Counted from the first letter of the stretch, positions 47,990-56,948 are shown. The stretch: 64,000 bases of DNA from an uncultured Lachnospiraceae bacterium (GCA_910587105.1 CAJUMB010000010.1:9613-73612); one strand, 5' to 3'. The notes: a model not told the origin generated them from the sequence alone. Translations and numbers: made by a program.

Positions 47990-49153
47990 ATGGAGAAAGC
48001 GTATCTTGATGTATCCGTATACGATGCCTTTACAAAACGGATGGATTTTATATTTTCCGAATTTGATAATATTTTCGTGGCATTTTCCGGAGGTAAAGAC
48101 TCCGGAACGATGATGCAACTCGTGTTCCGATATATGGAGGACAGAGGAATAAACCGGACAGTAGGGGTATTTCACCAAGATTTCGAAGCTCAGTACAAAA
48201 AAACGACTGAGTTTGTTGAGCGGACATTTAACAACTATGAAGGCAGGGCAGAGCTATACTGGTCTTGTATGCCGATGGCCAGCCGCACAGCACTGTCCAG
48301 CCATGAATTGTACTGGTATACTTGGGACCCAGACAAAAAAGATTTATGGGTACGGGAAATGCCAGATAGGCCTTATGTATATAATCTTAGCCATAATGAT
48401 TTTGATTTTTATATAGATAAAATGCCAGAGGAAAAGTTTTATAAGCAGTTTAACCGGTATTATCATCAAAAGCATGGAGGCGGAAAAACATGCTGTCTTA
48501 TAGGGGTATGCGCCGATGAGTCCCTTCATCGGTATTCTGCCATAGTTAATAAAAAGAATGGATATAAAGGCCAGCGATGGCTGACAAGGCAGTTTAAAGA
48601 TGTTTATACTGCATCCCCAATCTATGACTGGAGGGTTGAGGATATCTGGACGGCAGTTGGAAAATTAAAGCTGGACTACAATCATCTATATGATTTATAC
48701 TATATGGCAGGAGTTACGCTGGACAAGATGCGTGTTGCGTCACCCTTCCACGACTGGGCAAAGGAATCCTTATATTTGTACCAGATACTTGAGCCAGATA
48801 CGTGGGAACGCCTTTTAAGGAGGGTAAACGGCGTTAATTTTGCGTCTATATATGCAAAAACAACAGCAATGGCTTACAGAGGAATCTATCTGCCAGACGG
48901 GCTTACATGGAAGCAGTACGCGGTATTTTTACTCAGCACGATTCCGGAAACTATGCGGGATCGGTATGTGGGGGACCAGAGCACTGCGGAACCGGATGAT
49001 TCACCAGTCTGGAAGCATATCTGCCGCTGTATCCTAAAGAACGATCCGGGCGGATCGCACAGCAGCTGGAGCCGTAAAGCCGCCCAAGAAAAAAAACAGC
49101 ACTCCGATGCGCTTAAAGCAAAATATGGAGCCTTTATAGGAGTTAATCTATGA
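47990..49153 (+). CDS. PP-loop PAPS-reductase-like protein with DUF3440 (IbrA-like)
   Basis: 387 residues. The PP-loop ATP pyrophosphatase motif is FSGGKDSG (residues 32-39). A Cys-containing segment GGGKTCCLIGVCADESLHRY and the SPIYDWRVEDIWTAV motif of PAPS-reductase-like enzymes follow, then the DUF3440 region (NGVNFASIYAKTTAMAYRG). E. coli prophage IbrA belongs to this family, and DndC is a more distant PP-loop relative. The substrate is unknown: sulfur transfer or nucleotidyl activation are both possible. It overlaps the ParB gene by 4 nt. Confidence 0.88.
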   Translation: MEKAYLDVSVYDAFTKRMDFIFSEFDNIFVAFSGGKDSGTMMQLVFRYMEDRGINRTVGVFHQDFEAQYKKTTEFVERTFNNYEGRAELYWSCMPMASRTALSSHELYWYTWDPDKKDLWVREMPDRPYVYNLSHNDFDFYIDKMPEEKFYKQFNRYYHQKHGGGKTCCLIGVCADESLHRYSAIVNKKNGYKGQRWLTRQFKDVYTASPIYDWRVEDIWTAVGKLKLDYNHLYDLYYMAGVTLDKMRVASPFHDWAKESLYLYQILEPDTWERLLRRVNGVNFASIYAKTTAMAYRGIYLPDGLTWKQYAVFLLSTIPETMRDRYVGDQSTAEPDDSPVWKHICRCILKNDPGGSHSSWSRKAAQEKKQHSDALKAKYGAFIGVNL

Positions 49154-49665
49154 AATACGAAAGCCCAGTATACAATATAGTCCGTGTTCCGGTTGAAAAA
49201 ATCAGCCCAAACGGGTATAACCCAAATACAGTGGCGCCGCCTGAAATGAGGCTGTTATACGACAGCATAAAAGAAGACGGATATACGATGCCCATTGTGT
49301 GTTACTATAATGATGATAAAGACATATATGAGATAGTAGATGGTTTTCATCGATACCGAGTGATGCTGGAACATAAAGATATATACGACCGCGAAGGGGG
49401 ATGTCTTCCAGTATCTGTGATTGATAAGCCTTTGAGTGAAAGAATGGCAAGCACCATCCGGCATAACCGTGCCCGGGGAACGCACGGAATAGGTAGCATG
49501 AGCGATATCGTGTGCAGTTTGCATGAATCAGGGCAGGCAGATGCTTGGATTGCTAAACATCTTGGAATGGATCTGGAAGAAATATTAAGATTAAAGCAGA
49601 TATCCGGAATTGCAGAAATGTTTAAAGATTCTGAGTTCTCAAAAGCGTGGGAGCCTGCAGAATAG
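49150..49665 (+). CDS. ParB/Srx-fold protein (IbrB-like)
   Basis: 171 residues. The ParB N-terminal fold is visible: VPVEKISPNGYNPN at the start, the nucleotide-site motif VDGFHRYRV, and MASTIRHNRARGTHG. A short HTH-like helix (AWIAKHLGMDLEEILRL) ends the protein. IbrB proteins are co-encoded with IbrA as here. ParB-fold enzymes bind CTP or ATP. AGGAGTTAATCT precedes the ATG. Confidence 0.85.
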   Translation: MKYESPVYNIVRVPVEKISPNGYNPNTVAPPEMRLLYDSIKEDGYTMPIVCYYNDDKDIYEIVDGFHRYRVMLEHKDIYDREGGCLPVSVIDKPLSERMASTIRHNRARGTHGIGSMSDIVCSLHESGQADAWIAKHLGMDLEEILRLKQISGIAEMFKDSEFSKAWEPAE

Positions 49666-49681
49666 AAACAGGAGGAATGTG

Positions 49682-50209
49682 ATGGATTTTACTGTATTAG
49701 AAGTAGGGAAGCCATTTCCGGGAGGAAAAGGACACAGTGAAAATGTAATATTCGAAATGGATGATTCTGGTGCAGCATTACTTGTATTTTTCAACAGTCC
49801 AACAGAGGATGAAATTTCACAATTTAAACAAGGAAGTTCTTTTGAAATCAAATTTGTCGCTTTAGGAAATATTATTATGATAACCACGAAAGTCGGAAAT
49901 TTGGAGTGGATGGACTCCCCATACAATCCACACCTTAGTCCAGGTTTAACAAGATTTACAATCCCGATGGATAAAGAGGGGCTTGCGTTAAATCTGATTC
50001 TTGTTGATACAAAGACAGGTCTGGTTAAGTCCTTGCGTATTATCGGGTTATCAAACGATTTCTCTCGGAAAATTTTGGGGGAAATGATGGATCAAAAAGC
50101 TAAGGTGTTCAATCATGAGTCATACCTAAAAGAAGTAAATCAAATTTTTGCAAAATATCAGACAAGAGATATCGTCAAGATGTCTGTTGCCTGGTGCAAG
50201 CTTTACTGA
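49682..50209 (+). CDS. Last gene of right-end cassette, unknown
   Basis: 175 residues, beta-rich with one central aromatic motif (LEWMDSPYNPHLSPGLTRFTIPMD). AGGAGGAATGTG precedes the ATG. No family recognised. It follows the IbrB-like gene by 16 nt and ends before the terminator at 50303. Confidence 0.7.
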   Translation: MDFTVLEVGKPFPGGKGHSENVIFEMDDSGAALLVFFNSPTEDEISQFKQGSSFEIKFVALGNIIMITTKVGNLEWMDSPYNPHLSPGLTRFTIPMDKEGLALNLILVDTKTGLVKSLRIIGLSNDFSRKILGEMMDQKAKVFNHESYLKEVNQIFAKYQTRDIVKMSVAWCKLY

Positions 50210-50302
50210 TATAAGTGGTTAGTTATATAAAAAATGGCATTACTGCAGACAAGACTTGTATACATGGCGATTAAGCACAGAGGAATGTAATTAATAGATA
50301 AG

Positions 50303-50352
50303 AAAGAGAAGAAATGATATCAACCTTGCGTCTGGTTCATCTCTTCTCTTTT
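50303..50352 (+). terminator. Terminator at the prophage right end
   Basis: AAAGAGAAGAAATGA pairs with TCATCTCTTCTCTTT (one mismatch), with an inner AACC/GGTT stem and a closing TTTT. It ends the cassette transcript before attR. Confidence 0.75.
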
Positions 50353-50399
50353 GTCCTGCGGGGTAAGATAGTTTGTATTATTATAGGAAACAACACTGA

Positions 50400-50411
50400 G
50401 GCGGTCCTGAC
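50400..50411. other. attR core of the cotJC prophage
   Basis: GGCGGtCCTGAC matches attL (1806-1817). Right of it the cotJC frame continues GGPDGEINASLRYLS; left of it the sequence is phage. Joining the two sites at the core restores the reading frame. Confidence 0.8.
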
Positions 50412-50561
50412 GGCGAAATCAATGCTTCCCTGCGCTACCTTTCCCAGCGTTTTACTGCGGCAAACAGGGTCTGTATGGGTGTGCTGAACGATATCGGTAC
50501 AGAAGCATCGGAAATGTTTCCCAAGACATTCTTTTGTACATTTTTTACGCGGAAATTATTC

Positions 50562-50590
50562 TTGACAAATATAAGGGCAGAAGATATACT
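50562..50590 (+). promoter_or_regulatory. acpP promoter
   Basis: TTGACA (50562-50567), 17-nt spacer, TATACT (50585-50590), 84 nt before the acpP start. Confidence 0.75.
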
Positions 50591-50673
50591 GTGCTTATAA
50601 AACGGACATGTATGCCGTCCGGGGTTTTAAAGAGTATGTCTAAAAATATTTGACAATAAAAGGAGATAAAAAC

Positions 50674-50910
50674 ATGTTAGAAAAAATGAAGGAAATCATC
50701 GCGGAACAATTAAACTGTGAGGCTGACAGTATTACGCCGGATACACTGTTTAAAGAAGACCTGGGAGCAGATTCACTGGATTTATTTGAATTGGTCATGG
50801 CGCTTGAAGATGAGTACAATGTGGAAATTCCCGCAGAAGATCTGACAGATCTGCTTACGGTAGGTTCTGTAATGGATTATCTGAAAAGTATTGGTGTGAC
50901 GGTTGAATAA
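50674..50910 (+). CDS. acpP: Acyl carrier protein
   Basis: 78 residues with the phosphopantetheine attachment site GADSLDLFELVMALED (Ser in DSL). It carries growing acyl chains in fatty-acid or related synthesis. AAAGGAGATAAAAAC precedes the ATG. It stands alone here, not next to fab genes. Confidence 0.93.
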   Translation: MLEKMKEIIAEQLNCEADSITPDTLFKEDLGADSLDLFELVMALEDEYNVEIPAEDLTDLLTVGSVMDYLKSIGVTVE

Positions 50911-50942
50911 ATAGGGGGTGCTGGGTAACCAGTATCCCTATT
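50910..50942 (+). terminator. Hairpin after acpP
   Basis: AATAGGG (50910-50916) pairs with CCCTATT (50936-50942), with an inner CTGG/CCAG stem. There is no real T tract, so termination is possible but not certain. Confidence 0.45.
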
Positions 50943-51071
50943 ATTACATTGTCTTTAGAATGTAATCAGATAATTGCGAAAGGGTTTTCAGACCATGGTT
51001 GTAAACTGTGGATGTGAATGGGTGATTTCCAATTATCCGGAACGTTAAATAATAAGGAGGGGGTAGTTTAT

Positions 51072-51827
51072 ATGGAAAATAAACTTAAAGCTGCGCGCAA
51101 AGCAATTATGAACAGTTCTTATCTCGTATGCCTGCAGGGGCATAATACCAGTACAGACTGCGGCTGTCTGGATTACCGTGATCCCAACATATCCTTTGAT
51201 ATTGAAGAAAGGTATGGATATGCCTCGGAAGAAATGTTCAACACCAGTTTTTATAATACCCGCCCGGAAAAGTTTTTTAAGTATTATAAGGAAATTCTGG
51301 AACATACCGGAACACCTGGAGAGGGTGTTTTAGCCCTTGCAGAATTGGAAAAAGAGGGCATTTTAAAATGTACTATCACACGGGAGATTTTCAGCCTGGC
51401 ACGGCGGGGCGGCTGTAAGAATGTGGTGGAGCTTCATGGAAGTGTATTCCATAATCAGTGTTCCCACTGTAAGAAGGAATATCCGCTGGAATATGTGAAG
51501 AATGCAAAAGGCCTGCCTGCCTGTGAAAAATGCCACAAAGTAATCCGCCCCCAGGTGTGTCTGGTGGGAGAACAGGTAGACAATGCGCTGATCACACGGG
51601 CTGCAGAGGAAGTGGAGAAAGCGGATGTTCTGCTTTTGGTGGGATGTACCATGGCCCAGAAGCTGGCCACCACTCATCTGAAATATTTCGGCGGAAGTAA
51701 AGTGGTTCTGATTAACACAGAAGAACACTACTCCGATACCCGGGCAGATATTGTGATTTATGGGACAATTTCGGAAATCCTGCCGAAGATCATTCATGGT
51801 GAAAGCGAGGACAGTGAGAAGCTATGA
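51072..51827 (+). CDS. SIR2-family protein with a degenerate active site
   Basis: 251 residues. The sirtuin zinc module is intact (CSHCKKEYPLEYV ... CEKCHKVIRPQVCLVGE), as is the catalytic-His motif VELHGS. The NAD-binding GAGxS loop reads QGHNTS, and the TQNID motif reads TITREIF, so NAD-dependent deacetylation is doubtful; it may have another acyl activity or a binding role. AAGGAGGGGGTAG precedes the ATG. It overlaps gltX by 4 nt. Confidence 0.85.
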   Translation: MENKLKAARKAIMNSSYLVCLQGHNTSTDCGCLDYRDPNISFDIEERYGYASEEMFNTSFYNTRPEKFFKYYKEILEHTGTPGEGVLALAELEKEGILKCTITREIFSLARRGGCKNVVELHGSVFHNQCSHCKKEYPLEYVKNAKGLPACEKCHKVIRPQVCLVGEQVDNALITRAAEEVEKADVLLLVGCTMAQKLATTHLKYFGGSKVVLINTEEHYSDTRADIVIYGTISEILPKIIHGESEDSEKL

Positions 51828-53293
51828 GTCCAGTGAGAACCAGATTTGCCCCCAGCCCCACAGGAAGGATGCACGTGGGGAACTTGAGGACAGCGTTGTA
51901 TGCGTACTTGATTGCAAAACATCAAGGCGGTGATTTTATTCTCCGTATTGAAGATACCGATCAGGAACGGTTTATGGAAGGTGCATTGGAGATTATTTAC
52001 CGGACCCTTGAGAAAACGGGGCTGGTCCACGATGAAGGTCCGGACAAGGACGGCGGTTACGGCCCTTATGTCCAGAGCCAGAGGCATGAGCAGGGCGTGT
52101 ATCTGAAGTATGCCAGACAGCTGATTGACCAGGGGGATGCTTACTATTGCTTCTGCACCCAGGAGCGTCTGGAGAGTCTCAGAACCAGTGTATCCGGCAA
52201 AGAGGTGGGCATTTATGACAAGCACTGTCTGGGCCTTGGCAAGGAAGAAGTTCAGGCGAAGCTTGAGGCCGGCGAGCCCTATGTGATCCGGTTCAACATG
52301 CCGGCAGAGGGCACCACCACTTTTCATGATGACATATATGGAGTGATTACAGTTCCCAATGAGGAGCTGGAGGATTTGATTCTGATTAAAACAGATGGGT
52401 ATCCTACTTATAATTTTGCAAATGTGGTGGATGACCATTTGATGAAGATTACCCATGTGGTGAGGGGAAATGAATATCTGTCTTCCGCGCCCAAATATAA
52501 TCGGATTTATGAGGCTCTGGGCTGGGATGTACCCACATATGTTCATTGTCCATTGATCACCAATGAGGATCATCAGAAATTGAGCAAGCGTTCCGGCCAC
52601 TCTTCCTATGAAGATTTGGTGGAGCAGGGATTTTTGACAGAGGCAGTTGTCAACTTTGTGGCTCTGCTTGGGTGGAGTCCTTCCGAAAACAGGGAGATTT
52701 ATTCCCTGGAAGAACTGGTGGAGGCATTTGATTATCAGCACATCAGCAAATCTCCGGCTGTTTTTGACATCGTTAAGCTGAAATGGATGAATGGGGAATA
52801 CCTGAAAGCCATGGATGAAGAAGCATTTTACCAGATGGCCCTGCCTTGGCTTCAGAAAGCGGTGAGCCGTGACGTGGATTTCAGAAAAATTGCAAAAATG
52901 GTGCAGACCCGTATTGAGGTTCTGACGGAAATCCCGGAAATGGTGGATTTTTTCCAGGAAGTTCTGCCTTATGAGGTGTCCATGTATGCCCATAAGAAAA
53001 TGAAGTCCACACCGGAGACGTCTCTGTCAGTGCTGCAGGACGTGCTTTTGCTGCTGGAGCAGCAGGAGGACTACAGCAACGATGCTCTTTTTGAATGTCT
53101 AAGCGGTTATGTGAAAGAGCGGGGATATAAGACAGGCTATGTAATGTGGCCCATCCGTACCGCCTTGTCCGGCAAGCAGATGACACCGGCAGGCGCCACG
53201 GAGATTATGGAGGTTATCGGCAAGGAAGAATCCCTGCTGCGAATCCGGCAGGCTGTACAGAAACTTCAGGAAGCGGAGCAGGAAATTGAATAG
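51824..53293 (+). CDS. gltX: Glutamyl-tRNA synthetase
   Basis: 489 residues. Class I signatures are present: PSPTGRMHVGNLR (HIGH equivalent) and KLSKRSG (KMSKS equivalent). The C-terminal anticodon-binding domain is complete. It charges tRNA-Glu (and perhaps tRNA-Gln where GatCAB is used). It overlaps the sirtuin and helicase genes, indicating one operon. Confidence 0.97.
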   Translation: MSPVRTRFAPSPTGRMHVGNLRTALYAYLIAKHQGGDFILRIEDTDQERFMEGALEIIYRTLEKTGLVHDEGPDKDGGYGPYVQSQRHEQGVYLKYARQLIDQGDAYYCFCTQERLESLRTSVSGKEVGIYDKHCLGLGKEEVQAKLEAGEPYVIRFNMPAEGTTTFHDDIYGVITVPNEELEDLILIKTDGYPTYNFANVVDDHLMKITHVVRGNEYLSSAPKYNRIYEALGWDVPTYVHCPLITNEDHQKLSKRSGHSSYEDLVEQGFLTEAVVNFVALLGWSPSENREIYSLEELVEAFDYQHISKSPAVFDIVKLKWMNGEYLKAMDEEAFYQMALPWLQKAVSRDVDFRKIAKMVQTRIEVLTEIPEMVDFFQEVLPYEVSMYAHKKMKSTPETSLSVLQDVLLLLEQQEDYSNDALFECLSGYVKERGYKTGYVMWPIRTALSGKQMTPAGATEIMEVIGKEESLLRIRQAVQKLQEAEQEIE

Positions 53294-55151
53294 AACATTA
53301 AACCCATCTCAAGAAAGGGCAGTCGCCCACCTGTCAGGACCTATGCAGGTTCTGGCAGGCCCCGGTTCGGGGAAAACTACCGTTATTGTTAATCGAATCC
53401 GTTATTTGATCACAGAGCACAAGATTCCTGCGTCTGTGATTCTTGTGGTGACATTTTCCAGGGCAGCGGCACGGGAAATGAAGGAACGTTTTTTGGCCCA
53501 GGAGATTCCTGGAGGCCGTCAGGTGACTTTTGGAACCTTTCACAGTATTTTTTTTGGCATTTTGAAACATGCCTATGGATTAAAGGGAGACCAGATCTTG
53601 AGGGATGGCCAGCGGCGGGAATTTCTGCGGCAGTTAATCGGAAAATATGCGGCAGATCTGGCAGATGACAAAGAATTTTTGGAAGACATCTCCCGCGAGA
53701 TCAGTCTGGTGAAAGGAAATGGCATTCCCCTGGAGAATTATCACTCAGCGGGGTGTCCCGACCAGGCGTTTCGCGCTGTTTACCAGGGGTATGAAAAGAG
53801 ATGCCGTCAGGAGCGGCTGTTTGATTTTGACGACATGCTGGTGTTTTGTCACGATCTGCTGGACCAGAGAGAAGATATACGCAGAGGATGGCAGCAGAGA
53901 TTTCAGTATGTTCTGGTGGATGAATTTCAGGATATCAATACCATACAGTACAAGACAGTACGCATGCTGGCAGGATACAAGGACCACTTGTTTATTGTGG
54001 GGGATGACGACCAGTCTATCTATCATTTCCGGGGAGCGCGGCCGGAGTTGATGCTGAATTTTACAAGAGATTACCCCAAGGCCCAGCAGGTCCTGCTGGA
54101 TGTGAATTATCGGTGCAGCGGCCGTATACTGGAGGCTTCCCAAAATTTAATTGGCTGTAACCGGCATCGGTTTTCCAAGAAAATCACCACACCCAATCCA
54201 GAGGGGAATTCTGTGCAGGTCCTGCAGTTGGAAAATCCCCGGCAGGAAGCCATGTTCATATTAAAAGAGCTTCAGGCGTGGGAGGAGAAAGGCGGTGATC
54301 CGAAAAAGACGGCGGTGCTGTTCCGCACCAGACAGGAGGCCGGATATCTGGCGGAGGTTCTGCTGGAATATCAGGTTCCTTTTTATATGCGTGACAGGCT
54401 GCCCAATATTTATGAACACTGGATCTGCCAGAACCTTCTCGCCTACATACAGATGTCTGCCGGGCCGGTTATCCGGCGGCAGGATTTTCTGAAGGTCATG
54501 AACCGCCCCAACCGGTATATTTCCAGAGAAGCAGTCTATGAACAGGCGGTAAAGATGGAAACCCTGAGGATGTTTTATGAAGACAGGGAGTGGATGTGTG
54601 ACCGGATTGACGAGCTGGAGGCACATTTAAAGAGGATCAAAGAGATGCCGCCTTTTGCAGCAATCAATTATATCCGCCATGCCATTGGCTATGAGGGGTA
54701 TCTGAATGAGTATGCAAGTATCAGGGGATTGGATTACAAGGAGCTGTCAGAAATTGCAGACCGGATTCAGGAGAGTGCGAAAGAATTTCAACATTATGTC
54801 CAGTGGAGAGACCATATGGAGGCGTGTACAGAGCGTCTGAAGGAGCAGGCAGCCAGAATGGAACAGAAACCTCAGGGGGTGACGCTGTCCACACTGCACA
54901 GTGTGAAGGGGCTGGAGTATGACAAAGTATGGATTCTGAATGTGAACCAGGATACGATCCCTTATAAGAAGGCAAAGCTCGCTCCGGAGATAGAGGAGGA
55001 GCGCCGTCTGTTCTATGTGGGCATGACCCGGGCGAGGAAAGAGCTGACCCTGTGCCATGTGCGCCGCCGGTTTGAAAAAGAGATGGAACCTTCTTTTTTT
55101 CTGGATGAAATCGCTCAAAAGAAGCCCCCGCTTCGGAAAAAACCATTCTGA
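53286..55151 (+). CDS. UvrD/PcrA-type superfamily 1 helicase
   Basis: 621 residues from a TTG at 53286. Motifs: AGPGSGKTT (Walker A), VDEFQDIN (II), GDDDQSIYHFRGA (III), TLHSVKGLEYDKVWI (V) and RRLFYVGMTRARKEL (VI). It is shorter than typical PcrA (about 720), missing part of the C-terminal extension. A 3'-5' DNA helicase for repair is likely. Confidence 0.93.
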   Translation: MNRTLNPSQERAVAHLSGPMQVLAGPGSGKTTVIVNRIRYLITEHKIPASVILVVTFSRAAAREMKERFLAQEIPGGRQVTFGTFHSIFFGILKHAYGLKGDQILRDGQRREFLRQLIGKYAADLADDKEFLEDISREISLVKGNGIPLENYHSAGCPDQAFRAVYQGYEKRCRQERLFDFDDMLVFCHDLLDQREDIRRGWQQRFQYVLVDEFQDINTIQYKTVRMLAGYKDHLFIVGDDDQSIYHFRGARPELMLNFTRDYPKAQQVLLDVNYRCSGRILEASQNLIGCNRHRFSKKITTPNPEGNSVQVLQLENPRQEAMFILKELQAWEEKGGDPKKTAVLFRTRQEAGYLAEVLLEYQVPFYMRDRLPNIYEHWICQNLLAYIQMSAGPVIRRQDFLKVMNRPNRYISREAVYEQAVKMETLRMFYEDREWMCDRIDELEAHLKRIKEMPPFAAINYIRHAIGYEGYLNEYASIRGLDYKELSEIADRIQESAKEFQHYVQWRDHMEACTERLKEQAARMEQKPQGVTLSTLHSVKGLEYDKVWILNVNQDTIPYKKAKLAPEIEEERRLFYVGMTRARKELTLCHVRRRFEKEMEPSFFLDEIAQKKPPLRKKPF

Positions 55152-55303
55152 ACCTGCCCCGCATTTGGCCAGTCCAGGCCTCTGCGCCTGCAGTTTTTAT
55201 CTGCACGCTGGAAGAAAAATCCGGCGCAGTCTGTACAGGTTATTTATTTACGGGTTCTAAAAGGAATGAAAGAGGGATTGTCCTCATATACATATATGTA
55301 AGT

Positions 55304-55367
55304 AGATAATTGCGAAACTGCTTTAGACGTTACGAATCTGGACAAAATAAACAAAACGCAATTATCT
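55304..55367. repeat. AGATAATTGCG inverted repeat
   Basis: AGATAATTGCG (55304-55314) and CGCAATTATCT (55357-55367) are perfect complements 42 nt apart, in the gap before spoIIIAA. A single copy of the same 11-mer lies at 50968-50978 upstream of the sirtuin gene. Confidence 0.55.
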
Positions 55368-55473
55368 CATATATCAGCAATCTGGTAACTATTCAGCAGG
55401 TACCAAGGTACGGAACAGTTACACAATCTGTTTGACGGAGGTGAGGACAATCAACGAAAGTCAGGGAGCGGAA

Positions 55474-56433
55474 ATGCTTCAGAACCAGGTGGTGCGTCTC
55501 TTTTCCGGGAATATCCGGAGGCGTCTGGAGAGGAATAGACTGGACTATGGGAAGGTCTATGAAATACGGCTTCGGGTACATAATCCCTGTATCATTTTGT
55601 ATCAGGGGCAGGAATTTTTCCTGGGACAGGGAGGAGGCATCACACAGGACAGGATGCAGGCATACGGTGTAACCAGAGAAGACATGCAGGAGACCATGGA
55701 ACATATTGCAGGGTACTCGCTGTATGCCTACGAAGAGGAGATCCGTCAGGGGTATCTGACCGTACAGGGAGGACACCGGGTGGGGATTGCCGGGAAGACC
55801 ATTGTGGAGGGAGAGCACATCCGGGGTGTTAAATATATTTCCTATATTAATGTAAGGCTTTCTCACCAGGTGAAAGGATGTGCTTCGACTGTAATGCCTT
55901 ATGTCCGGAGCGGGGACAGCATTTTTCATACGCTGATTATTTCCCCCCCTCGATGTGGGAAGACCACCATACTGCGGGATATGATCCGGCAGCTGTCAGA
56001 CGGAGACGCCAGCTGCCGGGGGATGACAGTGGGGGTTGTGGATGAACGCTCAGAAATCGGCAGCTGTTATCAAGGTGCGGCCAGCAATGACCTAGGCATC
56101 CGGACGGACGTAATGGACGGCTGTCCCAAGGCAGAGGGAATGATGATGTTAATCCGCTCCATGTCACCGTCTGTTGTGGCAGTAGATGAGATTGGGGATT
56201 ACAGGGATATCCATGCCATTGAAGCGGTGATCAACTGTGGCTGTAAGCTGATTGCCACTGTACACGGGGATTCCATAGAAGATCTACAGCAAAAGCCCTT
56301 GTTTGAACGGCTGATGAATGAGCATGTGTTTGAGCGATACATACTTTTGAGCAATCGTCAAAAGGCAGGCGCAGTGAAGGCTGTTTTTGACCGGAGAGGA
56401 AGCTGTCTGTATCAGGAGAGGAGGCGGGGATGA
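55474..56433 (+). CDS. spoIIIAA: Stage III sporulation protein AA (secretion-type ATPase)
   Basis: 319 residues from the ATG at 55474 (GGAGCGGAA site). A stronger GGAGGTGAGGAC at 55437 would fit a non-standard start near 55450, and a TTG at 55432 is in frame. PPRCGKTTILRDMIRQL is the Walker A region and VVAVDEIGD Walker B. It powers the mother cell-to-forespore feeding channel built with SpoIIIAB-AH and SpoIIQ. Confidence 0.93.
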   Translation: MLQNQVVRLFSGNIRRRLERNRLDYGKVYEIRLRVHNPCIILYQGQEFFLGQGGGITQDRMQAYGVTREDMQETMEHIAGYSLYAYEEEIRQGYLTVQGGHRVGIAGKTIVEGEHIRGVKYISYINVRLSHQVKGCASTVMPYVRSGDSIFHTLIISPPRCGKTTILRDMIRQLSDGDASCRGMTVGVVDERSEIGSCYQGAASNDLGIRTDVMDGCPKAEGMMMLIRSMSPSVVAVDEIGDYRDIHAIEAVINCGCKLIATVHGDSIEDLQQKPLFERLMNEHVFERYILLSNRQKAGAVKAVFDRRGSCLYQERRRG

Positions 56434-56948
56434 CCCGGTTTCTGGGGGTTATCCTGGTGGTAACTTCCAGTGCAGGAATAGGATTTTCCTACAGTTTCCA
56501 TCTGGGACGGCGGCTGGAACAGCTGAGGCAGCTACAGAGAATGGCTCTCCTTTTGAGAGGGGAAATTTCTTATGGAAATACGGCACTTACGGAGGCGTTA
56601 TCTTCCATTGGGAGAAAGCTGGAGGAACCGTTTTGTTTTTTTCTAAACCAGGTATCTTCCAGATTAAGAGAATATCCGGATAAAAGCTTTCAGCAGGTTT
56701 TTCAGGAAGAAGTAAAGGAAAACTTAAAGCAGTCAGCGTTATCAGCAAAAGACAAAGAAGCACTTATGCAGATGGGTGCTTTTTTGGGTTATCTGGATAA
56801 AGATATGCAGCTTCGGACTGTGGAGCTGTATCTGGAAGAGCTGGATAGGGAAATTCAGACTGCAGGAGAAAGCATTCCCGGAAAACAGAGACTATGCCGG
56901 AGTCTGGGAATCCTGGGAGGACTTTTTCTGGTTCTTCTGCTGATATAA
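56430..56948 (+). CDS. spoIIIAB: Stage III sporulation protein AB
   Basis: 172 residues with N- and C-terminal membrane helices and the RRLEQLRQLQRMALLLRGEISYGNTALTEAL core. It resembles GspF-like platform proteins. It overlaps spoIIIAA by 4 nt. Confidence 0.93.
   Translation: MTRFLGVILVVTSSAGIGFSYSFHLGRRLEQLRQLQRMALLLRGEISYGNTALTEALSSIGRKLEEPFCFFLNQVSSRLREYPDKSFQQVFQEEVKENLKQSALSAKDKEALMQMGAFLGYLDKDMQLRTVELYLEELDREIQTAGESIPGKQRLCRSLGILGGLFLVLLLI

Larger units (their letters stand above)
50400..50600 (+). pseudogene. cotJC: cotJC 3' fragment, decayed
   Basis: The frame GGPDGEINASLRYLSQRF through MGVLNDIGTE aligns with CotJC just downstream of its N-terminal region. After about codon 35 (near 50504) the expected ELAHLEMV and the rest of the catalase-like domain are absent, and the frame ends at TAA 50598 over the acpP promoter. 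About 130 residues of CotJC are therefore missing, so prophage excision alone would not rebuild a full protein. Confidence 0.8.

Noticed and set aside
47990..49665. Dnd-type phosphorothioation operon
   Set aside because: Only the PP-loop protein is DndC-like in a general way; DndA, DndD and DndE partners are absent and the DUF3440/IbrB pairing fits better.
1719..50600. Functional skin-like element restoring CotJC during sporulation
   Set aside because: The frame rejoins correctly, but the distal cotJC piece lacks most of the protein, so a functional reconstitution is not supported; the interruption itself is kept as a finding.
51794..52993. Minus-strand ORF of 399 codons opposite gltX
   Set aside because: gltX on the plus strand is certain; the antisense frame has no independent support.
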